From: an uncultured Eubacteriales bacterium
GTDB taxonomy: Bacteria > Bacillota > Clostridia > Lachnospirales > Lachnospiraceae
DNA length: 64,000 nucleotides
Direction of reading: 5' to 3'
Assembly (NCBI GenBank): GCA_900316715.1
Contig: ONEC01000004.1
Location: forward strand, 1 to 64,000
Position numbers and translations under genes: made by a program. Under the pieces are notes generated by a model. That model was not told the DNA's origin. It worked only from the letters and a program-made list of their open reading frames with translations, and searched no databases. Numbering within the stretch: position 1 is the stretch's first letter; each line of letters starts with the position of its first letter. This document shows, in pieces, positions 33,279-42,349 of the stretch.

Positions 33279-35693
33279 TTAGTCTTCCCTTATATTCCAT
33301 ATATTTATGCTCTTAACTTTACTGAGACTTGCTCTGAGTGCCACTATAACTATGCCGAATATGATAAGCGGTACTATCACATATTTATCAAGCGGATTCG
33401 GGATAAAGGAGAATCCCGTTGCCCCAAAGGTTTCAAACACCTTTCTTACCAGCATGTTGATGACTGTACTCTGCAGTATGACTGCCATGATATATGCGAT
33501 CACAAGTATTATCATCATTCTCAGCATCTGCCATTTCCGCACATCTTTATCTGAGAAGCCGACGCATTTCAGCATAGCAACCGACGATGTCTCCCGGGCA
33601 AGATCAACTGTTGTATAAAGAAGAGTATTAAGTGAAAGTATAAATGCAATCATTACCGAAAGAATAATCTTCAGCGCATCTATGTATTTTATGATGTATG
33701 CGAAGTCATCTTTTCTCTCCTCCTCAGCCGTATCAATATACCGATCTCCGAAATAGTCTTTAAGCATCTTTATATACTTAGGATGCTCCGACTTAGGTGC
33801 ATCCAGATAAAGATCCGTAACGAGAAGTGAATTCTTAACTGCACCGGTATACTGTTCTCCTACTATGATTGTCGGATATCCCTCTTCCATCTTGTCAAAG
33901 AAACCTGTAATGATAAATTTCTTTGTCACCGAGTGGGAACCGATATTATCCTCATCATATTCATCCAGTTTAAGTTCCAGACTGTCGCCTACCTTCCACC
34001 CCTGTTTTTTAGCAGTGAAGTAACTCACTATGATCTCATTCTCCCGGATAGGAAGCTTTCCTCCCTTTCTCAGAGGGATAAGTTCATTATTGGTATCTCC
34101 AAACAGGAAGCTGGCCGCCAGCTCTTCGCCATCTTCCATCAGAATCTCCGCATTTGTGGAATTCATATATCTGATCTTAACAGGAATTCCCGCATTGTTT
34201 ACCTCTTCGCCCATTATCTGGTAAGCGCCGAGCTTATCTCCGCCCTTCTGATAATAGTAATTAGCCCAGTCACCACTCATGTACAGTACAAAATCATATC
34301 TCAGGATAAGAAAATTCTTTGAGTACTCATCACTGAGAAGTGTACTCTTCAGGTGAAATGCAACAAACAGAATCACTATTGCCATGGTATAGGTGATAAT
34401 GAGGAATATATATTTCTTAAAGCTGTTAATGATATTTCCGACTGCCAGGAACGCCGGAACCTTAAGCTTCTTTGATTTATATAGATTCAGTTTATTAAGA
34501 CGTCCAAAACGCTCGCCTTCGGCACTTCCATGAATCGTCTCAATAACTGATATCTTATTGATCCTTCTCATCATTAATGCAGCAAACAGAATGATCATAA
34601 CTACAATTCCGACTGAAACCAGAAGCGACAGATACATGGTCATGTTATGATTTCTGGAAATGTAATTCGTACAGAAACGTCTTATACAGTACTTTGAAAG
34701 CGGTACTCCGGCTGTCATTCCGGCTATTCCGCCCAAAATAGCAAAGGCCACATAGGTTGCTGCAAACATCCATCTGTATCTCATAGAATCAACACCTATT
34801 GCTCTCATCATACCGATTTCTTTTTCTTCCTGTTGAATCGCCGCCACCATCATAAATCGTATGGTTATGAGCATTATAAGTATGATTACGATGCTCATGG
34901 CCAGAAGGAAATATGATATTGCAGTAACAACTGTATAGTTCATATCTATTTCAGGAGTATAATCCCAGGAAGAACAGGCCTTTATAAGATCCTGATCATA
35001 CAGTTCATCTGTAATCTTTCTCTCAAAGCTGTTGCTCTTTGCCCTTACCTCCAGCTTATACAGTCTGAAAGGGAACTCGCTCTTTAAAGCCTCATAATCT
35101 GCATCTGATATAACCAGATCTTCACTGACCACGATTCCCGGCTCTTTATATATTTCCGAAACGGTAAACTCATAGATATTTCCCATTTCAGTAGTAATCT
35201 GTATCCTGCTGCCTCTCTTTATTCCTGTCATATCAGCAAAATCGATACTCACAGCTATGCAGCCAGGTTCAACGGTAAACGGCTTGTCATCATCGTTATA
35301 AAGAAGATTGATCTTTTTCGGCTGAGTAGTCATGTGAAGTGAATAGTGATCCGGGAACCCATCATCAGAAGCATATCTTCCATCTATTGAAACCTCATCA
35401 TCTAAACGGGATATGAATTCTATAACCTCACCATCAATTATCATGTCGCTGGACTGCATATATTCGTCCAGTGCCGCTCCCTTTTCATCAAAGCTGCCCA
35501 TACCGACATTGCAGTTGATCCTTATATTCGCTACACGGGATACCTCATCCGTCGTTTTTCTTCCCGATATCTCAGCATACATAAGATTCACTGCTATTAC
35601 GGATATAATCGATGAACAGATGATAAAGATAAAAAGAATTATATTGAGACCTTTGTGTGCTTTCAGGTCATTTTTCAGCATTTTAAAAAACAT
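33279..35693 (-). CDS. FtsX-type ABC transporter permease
   Basis: 804 residues: helix at 14-36, large extracytoplasmic domain (about 40-250), FtsX domain 260-380 (EKEIGMMRAIGVDSMRYRWM), linker, helix 415-440, second extracytoplasmic domain and second FtsX domain 690-800 (ARETSSVAMLKCVGFSDKDV). First gene of the permease-ATPase-C45 operon. GAGGT stands just before the ATG, and an extended -10 (TGCTACAAT, near 35724) lies upstream. Divergent from the nucleotidase gene. Confidence 0.88.
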   Translation of the reverse strand: MFFKMLKNDLKAHKGLNIILFIFIICSSIISVIAVNLMYAEISGRKTTDEVSRVANIRINCNVGMGSFDEKGAALDEYMQSSDMIIDGEVIEFISRLDDEVSIDGRYASDDGFPDHYSLHMTTQPKKINLLYNDDDKPFTVEPGCIAVSIDFADMTGIKRGSRIQITTEMGNIYEFTVSEIYKEPGIVVSEDLVISDADYEALKSEFPFRLYKLEVRAKSNSFERKITDELYDQDLIKACSSWDYTPEIDMNYTVVTAISYFLLAMSIVIILIMLITIRFMMVAAIQQEEKEIGMMRAIGVDSMRYRWMFAATYVAFAILGGIAGMTAGVPLSKYCIRRFCTNYISRNHNMTMYLSLLVSVGIVVMIILFAALMMRRINKISVIETIHGSAEGERFGRLNKLNLYKSKKLKVPAFLAVGNIINSFKKYIFLIITYTMAIVILFVAFHLKSTLLSDEYSKNFLILRYDFVLYMSGDWANYYYQKGGDKLGAYQIMGEEVNNAGIPVKIRYMNSTNAEILMEDGEELAASFLFGDTNNELIPLRKGGKLPIRENEIIVSYFTAKKQGWKVGDSLELKLDEYDEDNIGSHSVTKKFIITGFFDKMEEGYPTIIVGEQYTGAVKNSLLVTDLYLDAPKSEHPKYIKMLKDYFGDRYIDTAEEERKDDFAYIIKYIDALKIILSVMIAFILSLNTLLYTTVDLARETSSVAMLKCVGFSDKDVRKWQMLRMMIILVIAYIMAVILQSTVINMLVRKVFETFGATGFSFIPNPLDKYVIVPLIIFGIVIVALRASLSKVKSINIWNIRED

Positions 35694-35845
35694 ACTCTAA
35701 CCTCGGATTCATATTATGGTCTGATTGTAGCATTGTTTCTTATCCCAATCTTTAAAAAACTCTTAAAATGTATCCCTATATCTGATATCATAAACATATC
35801 ACGAAAAGCGGAATAACGATAAATCACCCCCTACAGGAGGCGGAA

Positions 35846-37315
35846 ATGAAGAATATAAAGAAACTTACCCTGTTACATTCCAACGACATGCACGGAGACT
35901 TCCTTGCAGAAGAGGTTGATGAAAAGCTTGTGGGCGGCGTGTCCATGCTCTCAGGCTATATCAATCAGGTCCGACGCGAAGAGAAGAATGTAATCTATGC
36001 CATATCCGGAGATATGTTCCGTGGTTCCATTATCGATTCGGAATTTCACGGAGTATCAACCATTCAGATCATGAATATCCTTGGACCGGATATTGTAACC
36101 CTTGGAAATCATGAGGTTGATTATGGACTTGCTCATCTTCTGTTCCTTGAGAAATGCGCCGAATTCCCTATAATCAACGCCAACATGTATATAACAACCA
36201 ATCACAAGAGACTCTTTGCTCCATGCAAGGTTCTTGAGATAGACGGTATGAAGATTCTTTTCATCGGAATCCTTACAGAATTAACTCTTCTTGAGTGCCG
36301 CAAAGATCCTCTTATCGGAACCTTTGTAACTCTCGAGGATGCAGCAGACGAAATCGGAAGAATATGCAACACCTATAATTCCATCGATATAGATTTCACA
36401 GTACTTCTTACTCATATAGGCTTTGAAGAGGATAAGCGTCTGGCTGCCATGCTGGATCCATCCTGGGGCGTAGATGTAATAATCGGCGGACATTCCCATA
36501 CCTTCATCACTGAACCTGCAGAAGTAAACGGAATCCCTATCGTTCAGGCAGGTATCGGCACAGACCAGATAGGACGTTTCGATATCAACGTGGATATGGA
36601 TAATAACTGCATCGACAGCTATACCTGGACTCCTGTTCCTATCAATTCAGATAACTGTCCAAGGGATCCGGCAATAGAGGATGTTATAAACAGTTATAAG
36701 TCCCAGACTGATGCCAAGTACAATCAGATACTTACAAGATTTGTAAGAGAGCTCACTCATCCGACCCGTATCCGTGAGACTGAGCTGGGCGACCTCTTTG
36801 CAGATATATTAAAGGATGCGTTTGGCGTAGATATCTTCCTTATGGCATCCGGTTCTGTCCGCGTAGAAAAGATGGGACCTGTTGTTACAAAGGGCAACTT
36901 CAATACCTGCTTCCCTTATGATGACTCTGCTCATCTTCTTTACTGGACAGGTGCACAACTTAAGACTGCTATCAAACATATGCTCCGTGATGAAACCTTA
37001 GGCGGTGCTCATACCGAGTTCTATCAGCTTTCACACGGTCTTGAGGTTGAGTATGATCAGAAGACCCACTCCTTCCTCAAGTTTAATTTCGAAGGGGAGC
37101 CGGTTGCTGATGACAGAGTATTCAGCATAGGACTTCAGCAGTTCCACTTTAACAACATGAAGGATTCCTTTGATCTGGATATAGAAGAAATTGAAAAGTA
37201 TAAGAAATCAAGGGTTATCGCCAGCTCCTGTAAAGATGTTATCGAAGAGAAGCTCTCTGAAGGACAACATCAGGATACAGCCGGCACAGGCCGTCTCATA
37301 ATACATACTGTATAG
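35846..37315 (+). CDS. 5'-nucleotidase / UDP-sugar hydrolase family phosphoesterase
   Basis: 489 residues, intracellular because no signal peptide precedes the first motif. N-terminal metallophosphatase: LLHSNDMHGDF (metal-binding Asp, His), YAISGDMFRG, TLGNHEVDYG (catalytic His), LLTHIGFEED, IIGGHSHTF. C-terminal 5'-nucleotidase domain (about 300-470) with TELGDLFADILKD and GSVRVEKMGPVVTKGNFNTC and the typical FPYDD. Cytoplasmic members of this family can be salvage nucleotidases or phosphodiesterases. AGGAGG precedes the ATG. A possible promoter is TTAAAA, 17 bases, TATCAT. A strong terminator follows. Confidence 0.9.
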   Translation: MKNIKKLTLLHSNDMHGDFLAEEVDEKLVGGVSMLSGYINQVRREEKNVIYAISGDMFRGSIIDSEFHGVSTIQIMNILGPDIVTLGNHEVDYGLAHLLFLEKCAEFPIINANMYITTNHKRLFAPCKVLEIDGMKILFIGILTELTLLECRKDPLIGTFVTLEDAADEIGRICNTYNSIDIDFTVLLTHIGFEEDKRLAAMLDPSWGVDVIIGGHSHTFITEPAEVNGIPIVQAGIGTDQIGRFDINVDMDNNCIDSYTWTPVPINSDNCPRDPAIEDVINSYKSQTDAKYNQILTRFVRELTHPTRIRETELGDLFADILKDAFGVDIFLMASGSVRVEKMGPVVTKGNFNTCFPYDDSAHLLYWTGAQLKTAIKHMLRDETLGGAHTEFYQLSHGLEVEYDQKTHSFLKFNFEGEPVADDRVFSIGLQQFHFNNMKDSFDLDIEEIEKYKKSRVIASSCKDVIEEKLSEGQHQDTAGTGRLIIHTV

Positions 37316-37320
37316 CGTTA

Positions 37321-37353
37321 AAAAGCGTAGCAGCCAAACACTGCTACGCTTTT
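37321..37353. terminator. Bidirectional terminator between nucleotidase and lipoprotein genes
   Basis: AAAAGCGTAGCAG (37321-37333) pairs with CTGCTACGCTTTT (37341-37353) around seven bases. T runs follow on both strands, so it serves both convergent genes. Confidence 0.9.
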
Positions 37354-37384
37354 ATTTATTCCCGGTTCACTTCGTTCCGGCATG

Positions 37385-38956
37385 TTATTCGCTTTTAAGC
37401 CAGCCTGCAGGATACCCTGCCAGATTTTCTTCTATCTTGACTATGCTTCCGTCTATTGCATTTATAAGCATAAACGGACTGTTGAACTCGCTTGATACAT
37501 TCCAGAACATATAGCATGGAACATATGTATATTCATTATCCTTTACATCAGACTTAATAGGAAATGAAATGAGTCTCACCTCATTTAACTCAAAGCAATT
37601 CACTTTCTGGTTGATAGGATTATTCCATAAATCCTTATCATTTATACTTTCTCTTACGATATCCTTAGCATCTTCCTTATCAATAAGATTACTGATTTCA
37701 TCTGTTTTAAGTATTCTGATCGGATTATATATCTGACATCCGACTATACCGGAATCATTGACCATTACTTTAATATAGGAATCTGCATCTAAAAGATCAG
37801 TCTCAGAATATTCTGCAGTATCAAGAAGTTCACTACTTGGAAATGCACCGATATAACTGCTCATCTCATAGTAGAGACACTGACCATCACTGGTATCATA
37901 ATTATTTACTGACATATGATAATCATTTACATTCAGGAATCCGTTAGTTACAGAATTACCCCAAAGAAGATCCATTGTTTCGTAATTATTATTCACGTAA
38001 CTTCCATATCCGATCTTAGTGAGGAACCTTTCTGCTTCAAGCATATAATTCTCATCCGGTATTATATCTGTATGGAGTCCCGTCATAAGATAATCGGTTG
38101 CTATGGCATTCTTTTTCTCATCCGGTCTTTCAGAAACACCTTCTCCATCTGTATGAGTTTCGCCTCTGAAAGCACCTTCCATATCTGCCTTCATAATTGT
38201 AATCACACGTCCGTTACGCTGGAATGTATCCGGTGCAGACAGATATTCATCATACTTTCTGTTTCCCAGGAACATATAGTATTCTTCGCCATCGATCTTT
38301 CCTATATATCCCCCGTAGGAATAATCATTCTCTATAGTTTCAGGCGCATCCTCTCTCTCAGCCTTAATACGGTTCAGGTCTTCTTCTATAACAGACCTTT
38401 CAAATTCTTCTGTATTTGGTCTGAGTTCCCAACCGCCGTACGGAAAAAGCTTAAATGGATAAGAGTCCAGCGCGCTGTCATCGTTTGCTTTATAAGAATC
38501 ATATATTTCCAGGAGGTTTTCATACTGAGTGATAAGATCATCGTAGACTCTCTTGGTTTTATTATCAAAATCATAAACCTCGACCTGTCCGCCATCAAAT
38601 ACCATATCACAGAGCTTATGTATATAATCCTTATCGAACTCTACCATTTCTACGGTTGATGCTAATAGGGTATCCGGATCTATCTCGAGAAACTCAGCGC
38701 CCTTAATATCAACATAATCAAATCCCTGACCATTACCATCTATATGCTCTGACCACCATGGTGAATCCTTCTTTTTCTCCTCTGATGTATCCTTTTCCTT
38801 AGCTGTTTCAGCAGAGGTGTCTTCTGTATTATCTGACACCTCCGTCTCAACCATCGTGTTTCCCTCAACTACAGCAGCCTTCTTCTCACATCCCGAACAA
38901 CTGAGTATCATGGCCGCCGCTAAAACACCTGCTATCTGTTTACTTAATTCTCTCAT
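37385..38956 (-). CDS. Large lipoprotein of unknown function
   Basis: 523 residues. Lipoprotein signal RELSKQIAGVLAAAMILSC with lipobox SCSGC. The mature part is acidic (EVSDNTEDTSAETAKEKDTS near the start) and then mixed alpha/beta, with EEYYMFLGNRKYDEYLSAPD and a C-terminal stretch ending PAGWLKSE. I recognise no family. ATG 38956 follows GGGGAGG; the longer GTG start at 38974 is rejected. Last gene of the M13-permease-ATPase operon, after a gap of 171 bases that holds a hairpin at 38976-39011. Probably the exported partner of that transporter. Confidence 0.7.
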   Translation of the reverse strand: MRELSKQIAGVLAAAMILSCSGCEKKAAVVEGNTMVETEVSDNTEDTSAETAKEKDTSEEKKKDSPWWSEHIDGNGQGFDYVDIKGAEFLEIDPDTLLASTVEMVEFDKDYIHKLCDMVFDGGQVEVYDFDNKTKRVYDDLITQYENLLEIYDSYKANDDSALDSYPFKLFPYGGWELRPNTEEFERSVIEEDLNRIKAEREDAPETIENDYSYGGYIGKIDGEEYYMFLGNRKYDEYLSAPDTFQRNGRVITIMKADMEGAFRGETHTDGEGVSERPDEKKNAIATDYLMTGLHTDIIPDENYMLEAERFLTKIGYGSYVNNNYETMDLLWGNSVTNGFLNVNDYHMSVNNYDTSDGQCLYYEMSSYIGAFPSSELLDTAEYSETDLLDADSYIKVMVNDSGIVGCQIYNPIRILKTDEISNLIDKEDAKDIVRESINDKDLWNNPINQKVNCFELNEVRLISFPIKSDVKDNEYTYVPCYMFWNVSSEFNSPFMLINAIDGSIVKIEENLAGYPAGWLKSE

Positions 38957-38975
38957 ATTATTCCTCCCCTTCACT

Positions 38976-39011
38976 CCATGGGTGCAGCCCTTTAACAGTG
39001 CCGCCCCATGG
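38976..39011 (-). other. Intercistronic hairpin before the lipoprotein gene
   Basis: On the minus strand CCATGGGGCGGC pairs with GCTGCACCCATGG (one bulged A) around nine bases, and then the GGGGAGG of the lipoprotein gene follows. There is no T run, so it is more likely an mRNA stability or processing element than a terminator. Confidence 0.5.
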
Positions 39012-39127
39012 TATCTGTTGTGTCACCTATCACCGCCCCCACGGTTCCCAGTGACATCTTCATCATCTGGGGAGAGTATGCCATACAGATGTTTCCGATT
39101 TGTATCCAAAATAAATCTTTTTTAAAT

Positions 39128-39811
39128 CTATGCAGCACTTCCTGTTTTTCCTTCATCAAGACGCACTACTCTGTCTCCGTATTCAGCACACTGCTCAGAG
39201 TGGGTAACCTGAAGTATTGTTATTCCCTTCTCTTTATTTATTCTTCTGAAGAGAGCCATGATCTCATCACCTGACTTCTTATCCAGATTACCTGTAGCCT
39301 CATCCGCCAGAATAAGCTCCGGATCCCCCATCACCGCACGGGCTATAGCTACTCTCTGCTGCTGTCCACCTGAAAGCTTTGCCGGGAAAGCCTTCCTCTT
39401 CTCTGTAAGTCCCGTGATCCTAAGTATCTCATCCAGCTTCTTCTTAAGACTGGCCTTACTCTTTCCTGCCACAAGTGACGGAAGCATGATATTATCTTCT
39501 ACATTCAGATTCTGAACAAGATTATAGAACTGGAATATGAATCCGATCTTGTTAAGTCTGATTGCCGAAAGCTCCTTCTCCTTTATCCTGGTTATATTCT
39601 TTCCACACACACTGATATCTCCTGTGAAATCTCTGTCAAGTCCGCCTATAAGATAAAGCAGTGTTGACTTTCCGCTTCCTGAAGCTCCCATAAGCGATAC
39701 GAATTCACCCTTCTTAACACTCATGCTTGCACCGTTTAATACCAGTGTTCTATTCTCTTTTCCCTTTCCAAATTCCTTTTTGACATTACTGACTTCTATT
39801 ATATTTTCCAT
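39128..39811 (-). CDS. ABC transporter ATP-binding protein
   Basis: 227-residue LolD/MacB-type ATPase: Walker [11 protein letters not shown] loop [10 protein letters not shown], signature [10 protein letters not shown], Walker [13 protein letters not shown], switch His QVTHSE. It lacks the C-terminal Trp extension of the two other ATPases here, so it belongs to a different subgroup. AGGAGGAG precedes ATG 39811; the longer frame from 39832 would contain that ribosome binding site. It follows the permease by 13 bases. Confidence 0.93.
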   Translation of the reverse strand: MENIIEVSNVKKEFGKGKENRTLVLNGASMSVKKGEFVSLMGASGSGKSTLLYLIGGLDRDFTGDISVCGKNITRIKEKELSAIRLNKIGFIFQFYNLVQNLNVEDNIMLPSLVAGKSKASLKKKLDEILRITGLTEKRKAFPAKLSGGQQQRVAIARAVMGDPELILADEATGNLDKKSGDEIMALFRRINKEKGITILQVTHSEQCAEYGDRVVRLDEGKTGSAA

Positions 39812-39824
39812 ATGTATTCTCCTC

Positions 39825-42347
39825 CTATTCATACTTAAGCTGTTCCGATATCTTCATCTTCTTTATATTCTTTATTGTTCTGAAAATGGTAATACTGAAT
39901 GAAGCAAATATTACCAACAGGAATATAACTAACTTTATCACTTCAAAACTAATCGGCAGTGCAAGAGCTACCTGCAGCGCCTTACTGATGAGTAACGTCT
40001 CAACAGTACCAACTGCCGCGCCCAGGATAACTGCCAGGAGTCCTCCTATAAGATTCTCACAGAAGAACATTTTTATAAGCTTCTCTCTGCTGAGAGCCGT
40101 TGATATAAGTACTGCACTTTCACGTTTTCTGTTTTCAAATCCGACAATCTGATTACAGAATACACCGATAAGCGATAGTCCCACTCCCATAGCTATAGTC
40201 ATATAAAGCAGCGAGATCATACCTGAGCCCTGTTCCTTCTCATATTCCTGATACTCTTCCATAGTCTTAACATCTTTTATCATACTGGAAGAATAGCTCT
40301 CTATCTTATCCTTTATTTCTTCAGGATTCTCAGCTCTTACATAGGCCATGTCCGGCGAATTGAGATATATCTTCTTATATTCGTTAAGACTTATGACCAT
40401 GGCTGTATTTGGAATCTCCATGATTCCCGGATCCGTATATCCCGCAATCTTATAGGTCTTTCTGAATGGTACAACACCTCCGGAATTCATAAGGAATTCA
40501 TGTTCGTCTCCCACCTTTACGCCAAGCTCTTCTGCCAGCTTATGGGTTAAGTAAACTTCATCATCCTCTATCTTTTCTGGCAGATCAGGAAATCCACTAT
40601 ATAAGTCAAACCTTCCTTCTGCACCAGTAACAGATACAGTAACTTGAAGATCATCTCTGCCTTCCTCATACTTATTATCAATATACTCATCTATATTTTC
40701 CGTTCCTGATACAATCTCATCTCCATATTTTTTGTATACAAATTCTACATCAGTAACACCCGGAAGATCCTTTATATAATCAAAATCTCCCGACTCAGTC
40801 TTGATCCCGTCTACCACTATATCCGCATCTGCAGGTGCTTCAGTACTGAACTTATCAAAGGATAATCCGATAACAAGAAGGCTCATGCTTATTGCTGTTG
40901 CAATAAATGTAAGCTTCGAACTTCCGATTGATGCCTTCTTTGTTTTCATGCTTGTTGCCGCAAGTCCCAGAATCGGCTTACCACTTCTCATTGCAGCTTT
41001 TTCAATTATTGAAGCCACTCCCTTTATGATAAACGGATATCCCATAAATACAGCTATTACAAGTAGTACAAAGGCTGCAATACAGGCAATAACCTTGCTG
41101 TCTAATACGAATAGTCCGAGAATGCCAAGTGCAGCTGCAATCACTCCGATTATCACAGAAAGATATAAATATTTTTTCTTATACTTATATTCTGTATCTC
41201 TGTTATCAAATATGATATCTCTAATCGGACGGCCTGTTGCCTTAAGAAGCTCTCTCAGTGGGCAGAGCATTTCAACAATAACTGCACCGAGTATTACTCC
41301 CAGTGTCACCGGAATAGATACAGTTCCCAGGTCCATCATAACCTTGGTATCACTGCCGGTACTGACAGTAAATATGTTATTAAATATCGGATCTCTGCCG
41401 AATATATATAGTACAGTTCCTATGGCTCCACCAAGAAGTCCGTAGAACATGTTTTCCACAAGGATGACTCTGGCTGTAAGCGACGGTGATATTCCGAGAC
41501 TTCTGAGCGTTCCTACTGTAGATAAGCGGTCGATCATTATACGTTCTGAAAGAGTGATTGTTACAAAAATTACAAGCAGCAGTGTAATGATAAACAGAAT
41601 GATAAATATTCCTGATATCTGATCGATCTGATCCTGTATGGCACCGGTAACCAGATTTTCAAAATATGCTGCAGGATATAATTCTTCTGCCTTTTCGCAG
41701 AATGTTTCACAGTTACTGTCCTCAAGTACATGAACATATACCGTCGAATACTTAACCTGTCCGTTGTATGTAAGGCTCTTCATGCCCTCATCTGTTATAA
41801 GTGCACTATAGTTATTACTGAGAATTCCCTTAACCGATGATATGTCCTTTATGACAAAGTCTGCTCCCACATAGTTATCTCCGTAGATTGTGAAGCTGTC
41901 ACCTATTTTAAGGTTCATATCCTCAGCTATTTTGTCCGTTATGATACACTCATTATCTTCAAGCACTGTATCCTTCGGAATAAGATTCATATCTTTCGCC
42001 TCTGCGATATTAACACCATAAGTTGAAAGATTTTTCTCATTATAGAATGCATACATATTATCGTTACGTACGCAGAGCTTGGAATTATTTGTAGCTATAA
42101 ATACTGCTTCATGCTCCGGCAGTCCATCAAATGCATCTCTATCTACGCCGTTTACAGTTTCCACAAGTACATTCGCCTTACCATAACTATCTGCAAATGC
42201 ATTCTTAAGTATGTTTGATAATGAATTGGACATATCAAAAGCCAGCAGACCTGCAAAGGAGCAGACCACGATACTGAGTACCAGGAAGATAGTTATCAGT
42301 GGTTTAACAAATATATTTCTGATCGATAATTTAATTATAGTTCCCAT
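39825..42347 (-). CDS. FtsX-type ABC transporter permease
   Basis: 840 residues. Helix at 15-37, extracytoplasmic domain to about 240, first FtsX domain at 245-365 (RLSTVGTLRSLGISPSLTAR), helices at about 395-450, second extracytoplasmic domain, second FtsX domain at 715-835 (ENRKRESAVLISTALSREKL). It starts two bases after the M13 peptidase stop with GAGGTGG as ribosome binding site; the GTG at 42356 is rejected. The three-part operon order M13 peptidase, permease, ATPase suggests the peptidase acts on a transported or surface peptide. Confidence 0.88.
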   Translation of the reverse strand: MGTIIKLSIRNIFVKPLITIFLVLSIVVCSFAGLLAFDMSNSLSNILKNAFADSYGKANVLVETVNGVDRDAFDGLPEHEAVFIATNNSKLCVRNDNMYAFYNEKNLSTYGVNIAEAKDMNLIPKDTVLEDNECIITDKIAEDMNLKIGDSFTIYGDNYVGADFVIKDISSVKGILSNNYSALITDEGMKSLTYNGQVKYSTVYVHVLEDSNCETFCEKAEELYPAAYFENLVTGAIQDQIDQISGIFIILFIITLLLVIFVTITLSERIMIDRLSTVGTLRSLGISPSLTARVILVENMFYGLLGGAIGTVLYIFGRDPIFNNIFTVSTGSDTKVMMDLGTVSIPVTLGVILGAVIVEMLCPLRELLKATGRPIRDIIFDNRDTEYKYKKKYLYLSVIIGVIAAALGILGLFVLDSKVIACIAAFVLLVIAVFMGYPFIIKGVASIIEKAAMRSGKPILGLAATSMKTKKASIGSSKLTFIATAISMSLLVIGLSFDKFSTEAPADADIVVDGIKTESGDFDYIKDLPGVTDVEFVYKKYGDEIVSGTENIDEYIDNKYEEGRDDLQVTVSVTGAEGRFDLYSGFPDLPEKIEDDEVYLTHKLAEELGVKVGDEHEFLMNSGGVVPFRKTYKIAGYTDPGIMEIPNTAMVISLNEYKKIYLNSPDMAYVRAENPEEIKDKIESYSSSMIKDVKTMEEYQEYEKEQGSGMISLLYMTIAMGVGLSLIGVFCNQIVGFENRKRESAVLISTALSREKLIKMFFCENLIGGLLAVILGAAVGTVETLLISKALQVALALPISFEVIKLVIFLLVIFASFSITIFRTIKNIKKMKISEQLKYE

Positions 42348-42349
42348 AT

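Noticed and set aside
37350..37384. CCGG-type short palindrome as another mobile repeat
   Set aside because: Only a few base pairs next to a clear terminator; no second copy found.
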